A stretch of DNA of 64,000 nucleotides from Desulfatiglans sp. Lineage in GTDB: Bacteria > Desulfobacterota > DSM-4660 > Desulfatiglandales > HGW-15. The translations under genes were made by a program, and so were the position numbers. A model generated the notes under the pieces. It was not told where the DNA came from, did no database searches, and worked only from the letters and a program-made list of their open reading frames with translations. The stretch covers positions 1 to 64,000 of the forward strand of contig JAAZBV010000153.1 in the NCBI GenBank assembly GCA_012513605.1, written 5' to 3'. Positions 42,631-51,275 of this stretch are shown here, one piece after another; within the stretch, counting starts at the first letter, position 1; each line of letters opens with the position of its first letter.

Positions 42631-44907
42631 ATGGTCATGCATATCAGGAGATTAACCAATTATTTATTTATGGCGGCATTGCTTTTTGTTTTGCTGCCTG
42701 TGGCGGCCCTAAGCGCCCCGGTATCAGTTAATAGGGCAGAGACAGTTGCAAAGGGTTTTTTGAACCACATCAATGCACCCTTTACCATTTATTCTATCAA
42801 GGAGATAACCTACAACAATAGACCGGTCGCCTGGTTAATAAACCTTGACCCCACAGGTTATATCCTTGTTGCCTATGATGACATAAGGGTGCCTGTCAAG
42901 GGGTATTCACTTTCATCAGGGTTTCTTGACCTCCCCAAAGGATACAGGGAGATACTGCTTCAGGAGCTTGAACTCCCATCTTTATTAACCATTAACGATT
43001 CTTCCTCCGGTGCAGAAACTGCAAACAGCAGTTTCTGGGCCTTTCTAGAGGCCCATCCTGATAAAAACGCAGCCATACAGGCATATACCCCTGATACATT
43101 TCTGCTTACTACCAGCTGGGGACAGGCTTATCCTTACAACAGCATGAATCCGCAGATAAACGGGGATTACACCCTTACAGGTTGCGTCCAGACAGCCATC
43201 GCTCAGCTTATGAGGTACCATAAGCACCCTCAGAAAGGGAGCGGGGTGTTTACCTACACATGGAACAGTCAGACCTTAAGTACAGTCATAAACCGCCCCT
43301 TTAACTGGGATATCATGCCTGACATAGCAAACGGCAGTGTCCCCAGATATCAGAGGGACGAGGTCGCGGCCCTCATGCGCGACATCGGGATATTAAACCG
43401 GGCCAATTTCGGTTTAGAAAGCACCAGCACAGGTTTCAGGACAACGGAATTTGCCAGGGCATTCGGATACGCCCCGATATCCACAATGTCAATCAGCAAT
43501 GCTGCCTTTTTCAGCACAATTAAAAATGAGATAGATAATATGAGACCGGTTTTGTTAAGCATGCCCGGCCATCTGGTTGTTACTGATGGATATGCATCTG
43601 ATAGTTCAGGGAAAAAAATACATCTGAACCTGGGCTGGGACGGTTCATATGATAATTATTACTTTCTTGACCAGACAAATGTTATAGGAGGATACTCTTT
43701 TGAACCGAACCATATGATCTATTATAATCTGCGCCCCTGTTCAGGAAGTGAATGCTCACCATACACACCCACTTCAACAGGCGCGCCGCCGGTAATAAAC
43801 AGCCCGCTCCCTGACACCATTATTGATGCCAATGGCACGACCATTTATATAGAGGCCTATGACCCCAATGGCAATGATGTAACCCTTTCAGTCTTATCAA
43901 GCTGTGATGATATTGAGGCAGTGCTCGATTCAAACCTCCTGACCCTCACCCCAATTGAGACAGAGAGCTTCTGTGAGGTAAAGGTACAGGCACAATCCGC
44001 AGGCGGAACCGCTACAAAAACATTCAACACCTTAAGCCTTAATAACATGATCTACCTGGGCGCAGAAACAGAGCTTGCAGGGGAGTGGGCCAGCAACTAT
44101 GAAACGGATGAATTTTATATTTATCTCTCCGGGGCCACCACCATTTCAGGCACAAGGGGATATGCAAACCAGGCATTTTTTACATGGGTTGAGAGTGAAA
44201 ACGGGGTCACAGTTGTGGCAGGACCTTATGAACAGACCTTTACCTATAGTTTTACCCCGAATATATACCGGATAAATGCTTCTTTGAGATATAATTATTC
44301 CTCATATAAACATGATGACAAAAACAGCTATATTATCAATGTTAGATTAAGCAGCCTTGACTATACAGTCTCTGATTTGGCAACAGACCTGGGTATTGGA
44401 TTTCAGGATTTTTCAGAGGGAGATCTTGTTCTTTCACAGGGCAGTAACCTTATCTCTCTGAATAAAACCCCCCTGGATACATCTATCACATATGTTTTAG
44501 CAGCCATATCAGGTAAGATAAAAAGCGTATGGGGATTTAACGGCACATGGCAGCACTTTGACCCCTTAAAACCCGAGCTGAGTGATCTTCACGAGATGCT
44601 CCCCGGAAAGGGTTACTGGATTGACATGAGCAGCTCTGCATACCTGAATGTAACTGGAAATTCCCCGCCAGCCACAATAGACCTTTCACCTGGCTGGAAT
44701 CTGGTTGGATATAATTCAGATAAAATCAGTACACCGGGGGCGGCCTTTTCAACAATTACCGGCAAATATCACTCTGTATGGTCATTTATGAACGGTGCCT
44801 GGAAGTATTATGATCCGTTAAACACAGGTACAAGCACCCTCACTGAGATAAAACCAGGGGAAGGATACTGGATAAACATGAAAGAGTCATGCATATGGGC
44901 GCAATAG
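42631..44907 (+). CDS. secreted C10-family (streptopain-like) cysteine peptidase with C-terminal repeats
   Basis: A ~758-residue exported protein. The start chosen follows AGAGAGG/AAGGAA; an ATG 66 bases upstream lacks an SD and would precede the signal peptide awkwardly. After the signal peptide (cleavage near ALSAPVS) comes a Spi-like propeptide (AETVAKGFLNHI, GYILVAYDD). The C10 catalytic domain follows, with nucleophile Cys in LTGCVQTAIAQLMRYH and His in MPGHLVVTDGYA, plus HLNLGWDGSYDNYY. The C-terminal ~150 residues contain two copies of a repeat: ISLNKTPLD...SVWGFNGTWQHFDP...PGKGYWIDM, and WNLVGYNSD...SVWSFMNGAWKYYDP...PGEGYWINM. Extracellular proteolysis is the likely role. Confidence 0.88.
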   Translation: MVMHIRRLTNYLFMAALLFVLLPVAALSAPVSVNRAETVAKGFLNHINAPFTIYSIKEITYNNRPVAWLINLDPTGYILVAYDDIRVPVKGYSLSSGFLDLPKGYREILLQELELPSLLTINDSSSGAETANSSFWAFLEAHPDKNAAIQAYTPDTFLLTTSWGQAYPYNSMNPQINGDYTLTGCVQTAIAQLMRYHKHPQKGSGVFTYTWNSQTLSTVINRPFNWDIMPDIANGSVPRYQRDEVAALMRDIGILNRANFGLESTSTGFRTTEFARAFGYAPISTMSISNAAFFSTIKNEIDNMRPVLLSMPGHLVVTDGYASDSSGKKIHLNLGWDGSYDNYYFLDQTNVIGGYSFEPNHMIYYNLRPCSGSECSPYTPTSTGAPPVINSPLPDTIIDANGTTIYIEAYDPNGNDVTLSVLSSCDDIEAVLDSNLLTLTPIETESFCEVKVQAQSAGGTATKTFNTLSLNNMIYLGAETELAGEWASNYETDEFYIYLSGATTISGTRGYANQAFFTWVESENGVTVVAGPYEQTFTYSFTPNIYRINASLRYNYSSYKHDDKNSYIINVRLSSLDYTVSDLATDLGIGFQDFSEGDLVLSQGSNLISLNKTPLDTSITYVLAAISGKIKSVWGFNGTWQHFDPLKPELSDLHEMLPGKGYWIDMSSSAYLNVTGNSPPATIDLSPGWNLVGYNSDKISTPGAAFSTITGKYHSVWSFMNGAWKYYDPLNTGTSTLTEIKPGEGYWINMKESCIWAQ

Positions 44908-45034
44908 ATTTAATACAGCAGGCAGGAGGAGTGAAAATTAATAATGATTTATAAGAAACCTGAAAAATGGCTCCTTACTGAAGACAAAATTTTGTATATT
45001 ATGCATATTTTTTTATTAGCAAGCATTTACTAAA

Positions 45035-45065
45035 TTGACAAACTATTACTATTATAAGGTATAAT
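45035..45065 (+). promoter_or_regulatory. possible sigma-70 promoter for the STN-domain gene
   Basis: TTGACA and TATAAT are both perfect hexamers, but the spacer is 19 bases, longer than optimal. The 265-base interval after the peptidase gene holds nothing else recognised. Confidence 0.4.
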
Positions 45066-45172
45066 AAAACATATTTTTAGCAGGCATATAATTTATATCC
45101 CTTATTGATAGTGTTTGCGCGGGAAAATGTTTTATTAATATTTATCTGGGTAAATGGTTAAATTAGAAATCA

Positions 45173-45964
45173 ATGAAAATCAAGCGATATATATCCTTTG
45201 TTACTCTATATACAGTTTTAATTTTCTGTGCCTTTTCATTTCAATTATATGCCTCAGCCGGCAGGGCCGCTGAAACATACACCTTCCGTTTTGATAACTG
45301 TACAATATCTGAGGCGTTAAAAGAGATATCCCAAAAAAGCGGGGTAACAATAATACTGAAAAGTGATATCAATAAGACTATCCAGGGCAGATCCTATACC
45401 AACCGGACACTTGACAGGATAATAAACGATCTCATGAGGGGTGAAAACTGTGCGGTGGTATGGAATTATAGCAAAGGCACACTTGCCTCTATTGGTCTTT
45501 ACACCTTTGAAAAGGATAGCAAAGCAATAAGCAGAAGATTTACCCCGGACACGCCTCCTCCTTTAAGGGAACCAGAAATAGAGAGAAACAATGAAGCGCC
45601 TCCAATAGTCCATAACACGGATAGCGTAATGGCTGATGAAGAGATGGAAATCGAGGTAAGGCGGGCACTGGTGGCAAGGGAAATGATTAGAAGAAGAGAT
45701 GCAGAAAACGATAACGACTTGCCTGCCCCCGGTTTTCCGGTTATAAACAGGCAAATGAGGAGGGTTAATGGGGCCGAAGATGCTGCGCCGGGTCCAACTG
45801 ATGATCCCGGGGCTGTAACAGGTGAAGAGGCAAATGCCGACACACCGGGGGTACCACCGGGTGAACCTGATGAAAACACCATGCCTCCTTTACCGGAAGC
45901 GCCTGATCCTAATTATTTTAACGGGCTTGAGCCACCGCCAATGCCCCCGGGAATAGACTTCTAA
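45173..45964 (+). CDS. exported STN-like (secretin/TonB short N-terminal) domain protein
   Basis: A 263-residue protein with a signal peptide (residues ~1-30). An STN-like domain follows: YTFRFDNCTISEALKEISQK, SGVTIILKSDIN, and LDRIINDLMRGENCAVVWNY (~residues 35-105). This is the small alpha/beta module normally at the front of secretins and FecA-type receptors. Here it is not followed by a secretin or barrel. The remaining ~150 residues are low-complexity, Pro/Glu/Asp-rich and probably disordered (ending PPPMPPGIDF). A role in periplasmic protein contacts is an inference. The next small exported protein starts 18 bases downstream. Confidence 0.7.
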   Translation: MKIKRYISFVTLYTVLIFCAFSFQLYASAGRAAETYTFRFDNCTISEALKEISQKSGVTIILKSDINKTIQGRSYTNRTLDRIINDLMRGENCAVVWNYSKGTLASIGLYTFEKDSKAISRRFTPDTPPPLREPEIERNNEAPPIVHNTDSVMADEEMEIEVRRALVAREMIRRRDAENDNDLPAPGFPVINRQMRRVNGAEDAAPGPTDDPGAVTGEEANADTPGVPPGEPDENTMPPLPEAPDPNYFNGLEPPPMPPGIDF

Positions 45965-45982
45965 TTTAAATGGGGGTGCAAA

Positions 45983-46441
45983 ATGAATAAGAAAACTCAA
46001 TCATTTTTATTATTAATGTTTCTAATATTAATACCATCTTTATCCCATGCTGTCCCTCCTCAGCCTGCAAGGATAGGCGGTACAGTAACCATAAATAACA
46101 GGCTACTGAACCAATCATCAGATAACAGGCTTGTTATAAAGGTCACAAAACTTAACGGGACAGCGCTTGTACCTGCGGCAGAGGATGTTGATGGCCTCTC
46201 TGCAGCCGGTTTTTATATCATTGATATCCCTATATATGATGCGATAGATCAGACCGGCGGGGTTGCGCCAGGCACGACAGTAGTTATCCATGTGTATTGG
46301 GGTTCAAAAGAGCTCACGCTCCTTTCCCCTGAAAATGGACAGATAACGGTTGGGGCATCAGCAAGTACGACAACCGTAAACATTAAATCCAAGGGAGCAA
46401 TCGGGTCTGTTGCACCAATATTGAATCTGCTACTGGATTAA
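45983..46441 (+). CDS. exported small beta-rich hypothetical protein
   Basis: A 152-residue protein with a Sec signal (MNKKTQSFLLLMFLILIPSLSHA). The mature part is beta-strand rich: ARIGGTVTINNRLL, LVIKVTKLNGTALV, GFYIIDIPIYDA, TVVIHVYWGSKELTLL. It resembles an Ig-like or carboxypeptidase-regulatory fold, but no family match was recognised. GGGGGTG lies upstream of the ATG. It follows the STN-domain gene closely, so the pair is probably co-transcribed, and its end overlaps the convergent GT87 gene by 12 bases. Confidence 0.65.
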   Translation: MNKKTQSFLLLMFLILIPSLSHAVPPQPARIGGTVTINNRLLNQSSDNRLVIKVTKLNGTALVPAAEDVDGLSAAGFYIIDIPIYDAIDQTGGVAPGTTVVIHVYWGSKELTLLSPENGQITVGASASTTTVNIKSKGAIGSVAPILNLLLD

Positions 46442-47824
46442 TCTTTTTGTTGCCTTTGATAACCTGTATTTATTAAGCAGCTCAAAGAGTAAAAACAAAT
46501 AAAATGGCAGGTATTGCATCAGCATCAGCCAACCCATTGTAGCTCCCCACAGTGTAAAGCCTCCAATATCCCTCGTAAAAATAAAGTAATAGAGTATCAG
46601 CAGATAAGAAAGAAGGATAAGCCCCCTGTTCCGGTATATACACAGAAAAGGGATAACCCAGCAGAAGTACCAGGGGAAACCCACTGGGGATAATAAAAAA
46701 AGCATGGTCACTGCGCAGAACATCTTTTTGAGAACAGGCATTGTATCAAAGAAGATCAATATCCATATGGCAGCATATAAGAGGAGGCATATGATTTTAG
46801 CGATTATTGCAGGGTTTAAGCTGAATAATGAGGCAGGCATAATAATGAGGCTGTAAATAAAGCCGTTATTAACCCACTCCTGCGCATAGGTCTTAAGCCC
46901 GGAAAAGATAGATGTATAATCAGCCTGCCCCCATAGAAAAAAAGGCAGGTACCCTGCGCAGACTATAATAATAGAGAAAAAAAAGGCCCTGTACTCTCTT
47001 TTTATCAGAAAAAAGGGAATAAAAATCAGGGGGTAAAACTTGGCAATTACCCCGAGCCCAAGCGCTGCCCCTGAAAAAGTCCATTTCTCCCTTATCATCA
47101 TATATGCCCCCCAAATAACGCATAAAAGGGCAAGAGAATCATAGTGGCCTGAATTTGCAAACTCCTTTAAGACAAGGGGATTCCAGGCATAGATGACAGT
47201 ATAGAGTGGATTCTGTTTCATACTTTTCAGCATAAGGAACAGGAGCAATATCACCCCTGTATCAAAAAGCACAAACATGGTTTTCAAAAAGAGTATGGAG
47301 CCGGGAGCCATAAGGGCAGCAAAAGCGAACGCTGCCTGCGCCAGGGGTGGGTAAATTGTGGAGATATCCTTAAAGCTAATCCTCCTGTATGATTCAGGGT
47401 CTTCATCCCTCAAGGATTTCAGCCTTTCAAAATCAACTTGTAAAGACTGAGAGGTAGGTTTTATGCTGGCCTGAATCGGGGGGTATTGATAGGGGTTGAT
47501 CCCGGTGATGGCAGCCTTCCCATCCCAGATATAACGATAGATATCATTTTCATGCACAGGCACACCGGGTAAAAGAATCATGCGAAACATAATGGCACTG
47601 AAAATTAAGATAAAAATATTTTTATTGTTTGATGGTATTCTGGAAACCTTAAGAATTACTGCAAGGTAAATTATAAATGCAGATGAGTACAGAACAAAAA
47701 ACCTTCCGAAGGGCATTTCCCTGTTCGGGAGGTCATAAAAAAAACCCCCTGTCCCCAAAAAACCATGGCTCAGAAGGGTGACTGCAAGCCACACAAGAGC
47801 AGATAACAGGGCATATTTTATCAC
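46430..47824 (-). CDS. DUF2029/GT87-family polytopic glycosyltransferase
   Basis: A 464-residue protein with about ten to twelve hydrophobic helices. The first loop contains PVHENDIYRYIWDGKAAITGINPYQYPP, where acidic residues and the WDG/NPY motif are typical of GT87/ArnT-like polyprenyl-phosphate-sugar transferases. NPLVLKEFANSGHYDSLAL and GVIAKFYPLIFIP follow. It would add a sugar to a lipid or polymer on the periplasmic face of the inner membrane. The start is GTG, overlapping the stop of the upstream small gene (GTGA), so translation is coupled. Acceptor unknown. Confidence 0.85.
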   Translation of the reverse strand: MIKYALLSALVWLAVTLLSHGFLGTGGFFYDLPNREMPFGRFFVLYSSAFIIYLAVILKVSRIPSNNKNIFILIFSAIMFRMILLPGVPVHENDIYRYIWDGKAAITGINPYQYPPIQASIKPTSQSLQVDFERLKSLRDEDPESYRRISFKDISTIYPPLAQAAFAFAALMAPGSILFLKTMFVLFDTGVILLLFLMLKSMKQNPLYTVIYAWNPLVLKEFANSGHYDSLALLCVIWGAYMMIREKWTFSGAALGLGVIAKFYPLIFIPFFLIKREYRAFFFSIIIVCAGYLPFFLWGQADYTSIFSGLKTYAQEWVNNGFIYSLIIMPASLFSLNPAIIAKIICLLLYAAIWILIFFDTMPVLKKMFCAVTMLFLLSPVGFPWYFCWVIPFLCIYRNRGLILLSYLLILYYFIFTRDIGGFTLWGATMGWLMLMQYLPFYLFLLFELLNKYRLSKATKRLIQ

Positions 47825-48225
47825 TTGCTGCCCTTATTTTCCTTATCGCTACCATCATATTCAGGGTACAGCACTTTATTAATGATCTTTTTATTTTTTG
47901 TTACCAGCACTATTTTTGCTACACTATTTTCATCCACATGATAATCAAGGATATACCGATCTTCATTATCTGAAAAGTGAACAGCAGCCACTGCAAGCCC
48001 GTCAACCTCTTCAAGGGCATTGGCAAGGAAGTCAAATTTTAATGCGAGGGCACCTATCTTTACCAGCCCTGTCTCAGGATCTGTCTGCGACTGTATCTTG
48101 TCAAGGATAACATTTTCAACAGTCGGATTATACATACTGAATGAGCCCTTGATCGCATCATACCCTGACGCATAAAGAGTGCCAGCAAACAAAAATACAA
48201 CTAATACCAGCATTTTCCTTTTCAT
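47821..48225 (-). CDS. exported hypothetical protein
   Basis: A 134-residue protein with a signal peptide (MKRKMLVLVVFLFAGTLYASG). The start is the ATG preceded by GGAG at 6 nt; a TTG four codons earlier overlaps that SD and is rejected. The mature part has VENVILDKIQSQTDPETG, IGALALKFDFL, and LAVAAVHFSDNEDRYILDYHV, alternating strands of an unrecognised fold. It is translationally coupled to the GT87 gene (overlapping GTGA), which suggests a shared periplasmic or envelope job. Confidence 0.65.
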   Translation of the reverse strand: MKRKMLVLVVFLFAGTLYASGYDAIKGSFSMYNPTVENVILDKIQSQTDPETGLVKIGALALKFDFLANALEEVDGLAVAAVHFSDNEDRYILDYHVDENSVAKIVLVTKNKKIINKVLYPEYDGSDKENKGSK

Positions 48226-48311
48226 GTTATTCTCCAAATGTAATTTTTCCTAAAAGTAGTCAGATTTCTGAAAAAGTCAATTCCTTGGATCATGCGATCC
48301 CTTCAGAAACC

Positions 48312-48340
48312 TTGACAAAGCGCAATAGCCAAAATACTAT
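48312..48340 (+). promoter_or_regulatory. sigma-70 promoter candidate for the DUF8021 gene
   Basis: TTGACA, 17-base spacer, TACTAT. The start is expected near 48347, about 77 bases before the ATG, which is itself preceded by GGAGG. Confidence 0.6.
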
Positions 48341-48423
48341 GCAACGGTTTTAGTGAGGCATCTCTTTAATTTCAACATCCCCGGTAAAGGGAGTTCATAT
48401 AAAATATAAATTATGGAGGATTT

Positions 48424-50139
48424 ATGACCAGAGCAATGAGGAAATTTTTTCTTTTATCCTGCTGTTTTCTAATGATTGCAGTTCTTTCCGGCTATCCGGT
48501 TTGTTCAGCCCAAGAGGCGCTCCCAGCCGGGCAGGCCAAGGAGCAACCCAACCCGTTTGCCTATACACCGCCTTCCCGAGAGTGTACAAGGGCCATGCTT
48601 ATCAAGGCAACCGAGAGTTATATTGCCGCCCAGAAGGCAGGTAACCCTTCGAAGATGTCGCTGGCAAAGGATGCCAAATTTTTTCAGGATATGAATCCTA
48701 TAGCAAAAGACAAGGTGCTTATAAATACATCCTTGCCTGTTGCCTTTCACCGAAGCATGTATGATACGGCACGCTGCAAAACATTCACAGAGGTGATAGT
48801 TACAGGAGGTGCTGAAAAATATGTTATCGGGACACGGCTTACTGTTGATAAAGGCAAGATCACCGAGGTGGACAGTCTTGTTACAGATAAGTCTGACTGG
48901 CTTTTTAATGCAGATGATTATCTCAAGTATTCCAAGGCAGAAGACTGGTCAACTCTCCCCATTGATAACCGTGTGAGTCGGCAGGAACTTATAAATGCAG
49001 CAAACAACTATTTTGATTTTATTTTCCTTGATAAGGGGATAAGGCCGCCCTGGGGTTCTCCATGTGCAAGGCTCGAAGGGGGTGCATACACCAATCCCGA
49101 TAATGAAGACAAAGACACATGCCAGATACCAGGCCCACTTGGGGAGATGTTTGTTTCAAACCGCACGTTCCTTGTTGATGAAGAACTGGGCGCAGTAAAT
49201 ATCTACTGCCTCTTTGAGGACAATGGGGCAGGCATGCCCGACTCACATACATTCAGGCTTGAAAATGGTAAATACCGCTTTATTCATACCCTGAGCGTTA
49301 ACAGGAATGAAAAACCGGTAGAGGTCCCGGAATACAAACCTGAGCCGGATCCAGAATGTGACCGTAACATGCTCAAGGCGATGGCAGCCAGCTATATACT
49401 TGCCCAGGAGGCAGGTGACCTCTCCAAAATGGCCCTTGCAGACAAGGTGAAATACCTTGAAAACATGGCAGAGACTACCAAGGAAAAGGGCATGTGGAAT
49501 ACCCCCCTGAAAATAGCATTCCACAGGAGCATTTATGACACTGTCCGCTGTAAGACCTTTACAGAGGTAATAGTGACCGAGGGGAATGAAAAATATGTCA
49601 TCGGGACGCGCCTTGCAGTTGATAAGGGAAGGGTAAAAGAGATTGATAGCCTGGTCACCAGTAAAAAGGACTGGCTCTTTAATGCAGATGATTACCTAAA
49701 ATATTCAAGCTCAGAAGACTGGGATATTCTTCCCCCTGATGATCGCATAAGCAGGCAGGACCTGATAGATGCAGGGAACCAGTATTTTGATTATGTATTT
49801 ATGGATAAGGGTATCAGACCCCCCTTTGGACACGTCCCGTGCGCAAGGCTTGAGGGCGGGGCATACACAAACCCCAGGGGTGAAGAAAAGGATACCTGCT
49901 GGATACCGGGGCCCCTTGGTGAATTGCCGATAGTGGGCAGGACATTTGTGGTTGATGAAGATATGGGAACTGTAAATGTCTTCTGCAGGTTCGGCGCATA
50001 TAAAAACGGCATGCCTGATTCGCATACATTCAGGCTTGTAAGGGGCAAGTACAAATGGATTCATACATTAAGTGTTAACCTTACAGATCAGCCGTTGGCT
50101 GTACCTGAAAATGCACCTGGTGTACCGGAATCACATTAA
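48424..50139 (+). CDS. exported protein with two tandem DUF8021-like domains
   Basis: A 571-residue protein with a signal peptide (to ~residue 29, VCSAQ). Two ~250-residue copies of one domain follow (~52-300 and ~312-560). Each copy contains a start like ECTRAMLIKA / ECDRNMLKAM, then FHRSMYDTARCKTFTEVIV / FHRSIYDTVRCKTFTEVIV, DWLFNADDYLKYS, CARLEGGAYTNP, DTCxIPGPLGE and GMPDSHTFRL. The four Cys in each copy recur at equivalent places, suggesting disulfides. DUF8021 resembles NTF2-like ligand-binding folds and is also known from secreted fungal proteins; function unknown. It is the first gene of the four-gene exported cluster with the DUF169, TonB and nucleoside-hydrolase/FmdE proteins. Confidence 0.75.
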   Translation: MTRAMRKFFLLSCCFLMIAVLSGYPVCSAQEALPAGQAKEQPNPFAYTPPSRECTRAMLIKATESYIAAQKAGNPSKMSLAKDAKFFQDMNPIAKDKVLINTSLPVAFHRSMYDTARCKTFTEVIVTGGAEKYVIGTRLTVDKGKITEVDSLVTDKSDWLFNADDYLKYSKAEDWSTLPIDNRVSRQELINAANNYFDFIFLDKGIRPPWGSPCARLEGGAYTNPDNEDKDTCQIPGPLGEMFVSNRTFLVDEELGAVNIYCLFEDNGAGMPDSHTFRLENGKYRFIHTLSVNRNEKPVEVPEYKPEPDPECDRNMLKAMAASYILAQEAGDLSKMALADKVKYLENMAETTKEKGMWNTPLKIAFHRSIYDTVRCKTFTEVIVTEGNEKYVIGTRLAVDKGRVKEIDSLVTSKKDWLFNADDYLKYSSSEDWDILPPDDRISRQDLIDAGNQYFDYVFMDKGIRPPFGHVPCARLEGGAYTNPRGEEKDTCWIPGPLGELPIVGRTFVVDEDMGTVNVFCRFGAYKNGMPDSHTFRLVRGKYKWIHTLSVNLTDQPLAVPENAPGVPESH

Positions 50140-50226
50140 TTTGTTTTTGAGTACCACTTTTTTACAGGCTTTTTATAAACTGATGATTATAATAAATAAA
50201 ATTTTATCAGGTAAGGAGGATTACCC

Positions 50227-51096
50227 TTGGACAAAGAATTTACCAGAAGAGAAATAATCAGTGCAGGGATAGGGGTTGCCGCAGTTGCACTGGCAGGGTC
50301 AGCAATATCAACAAAAGCCGCTGCTCAGGAGGCACCCGCCTCAAAAGCCGGAACAGGTGCAGCAGCGGGTTTAAGCGAATTCAATAAATATGGTGAGGAG
50401 CTTGAAAACGGCCTGGTCTTAAGGACATCCCCCATTGCAGTGAAGATGATCGAAAAGGAGGAGGATATCCCCAAAGGGGCATACCGGCCAAAGAGAGACG
50501 GTGGAATCCATATTGCCCAGTGCCAGGCATTCGGTATGTCACGGCGTCAGGGAATGACTGTTGCCATGCTCAAGGAAGACCACTGGTGCCCTACAGCCCT
50601 TATGGCCTACGGAATGGTCCCAAAGGCAAAAGGAGGGTTTTTTGGTGAGGCATACATGAGTTTTGATACAGGGAAATATATTGGGATTGTCACCGCACCG
50701 CTTAAGAGCGCGACATTCATGCCTGATGTGGTTATGATTTACATGAATCCTGCACAGCTCAGGGGTGCCCTGCTCCCCATGAATTTCAGCGGGGCAGATC
50801 AGGTAAAGACAGAACTTTTCCTCCCCTCATGCGGTCATGCGGTTGTAGACCCCATGAAAACCGGTAAATATATAGTGGTGCTGCCTGATCCGGGTGAATA
50901 CCAGAGGGGGCTGGCAACAGAGGATGAGATGATACTCTCTGTCCCGCAGGCAAAGATGCAGCCTTTTATGGCAAGCCTTAAGCCGGGAGGCAAGATGTAT
51001 TCCCACAGGGAGCAGCATATGGATATGAAACCTGACTTTGAACAGCCGCAGTTCTACAAGGATATGTTCAAGCAGTGGGGGCTTAGCACCGAATAG
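50227..51096 (+). CDS. Tat-exported DUF169 protein
   Basis: A 289-residue protein starting at TTG, supported by AAGGAGG 7 nt upstream. The Tat signal has the twin Arg in EFTRREIISAGIGVAAVALAG. The mature part is a DUF169 domain: LRTSPIAVKMIEKEEDIPKG, AQCQAFGMSRRQGMTVAMLK, DHWCPTALMAYG, DVVMIYMNPAQLRGAL, ELFLPSCGHAVVDP and MILSVPQAKMQPF. Most DUF169 proteins are cytoplasmic; Tat export implies it folds, perhaps with a cofactor, before crossing the membrane. Conserved Cys residues in AQCQAF, HWCPTA and PSCGHA could bind a metal or corrinoid. It sits between the DUF8021 and TonB receptor genes. Confidence 0.82.
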   Translation: MDKEFTRREIISAGIGVAAVALAGSAISTKAAAQEAPASKAGTGAAAGLSEFNKYGEELENGLVLRTSPIAVKMIEKEEDIPKGAYRPKRDGGIHIAQCQAFGMSRRQGMTVAMLKEDHWCPTALMAYGMVPKAKGGFFGEAYMSFDTGKYIGIVTAPLKSATFMPDVVMIYMNPAQLRGALLPMNFSGADQVKTELFLPSCGHAVVDPMKTGKYIVVLPDPGEYQRGLATEDEMILSVPQAKMQPFMASLKPGGKMYSHREQHMDMKPDFEQPQFYKDMFKQWGLSTE

Positions 51097-51107
51097 ATAA
51101 TTATTCC

Positions 51108-51136
51108 TTGACAAACTGGATTCATTTTAATAAATG
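51108..51136 (+). promoter_or_regulatory. sigma-70 promoter candidate for the TonB receptor gene
   Basis: TTGACA, 17-base spacer, TAAATG, beginning 12 bases after the DUF169 stop. The transcript would begin near 51143 and carry a ~130-base structured leader. Confidence 0.5.
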
Positions 51137-51149
51137 ATCCAGAAAAATA

Positions 51150-51258
51150 TGACAGGGTGAATAAAAAACATCCTGTCAGTGTATCTTAAAACTTAATAAC
51201 CATTTAAGCCTAGAAGGCCGACCGGTACGAATACCGGACTAACCTTCCAGGCTTTTTT
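51150..51258 (+). promoter_or_regulatory. structured leader RNA/attenuator before the TonB receptor gene
   Basis: Two elements. The first is an inverted repeat TGACAGG (51150-51156) / CCTGTCA (51172-51178). The second is a compound hairpin: outer stem AAGCCT (51206-51211) with AGGCTT (51249-51254), middle stem GAAGG (51213-51217) with CCTTC (51243-51247), and inner hairpin CCGGTA-CGAA-TACCGG (51222-51237). It ends in a T6 run 17 bases before the ATG. It has terminator form but an unusually elaborate top. No known riboswitch class (cobalamin, moco, TPP, preQ1) was recognised. It could alternatively be just the terminator of the DUF169 gene. Confidence 0.5.
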
Positions 51259-51275
51259 ATTTTTAGGAGGAAGAG

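Noticed and set aside
51206-51258. Guanidine-II (mini-ykkC), cobalamin or Moco riboswitch before the TonB gene
   Set aside because: An ACGA occurs near the loop, but the paired ACGR hairpins of guanidine-II, the B12 box and the Moco motif are all absent, so only an unclassified structured leader is claimed.
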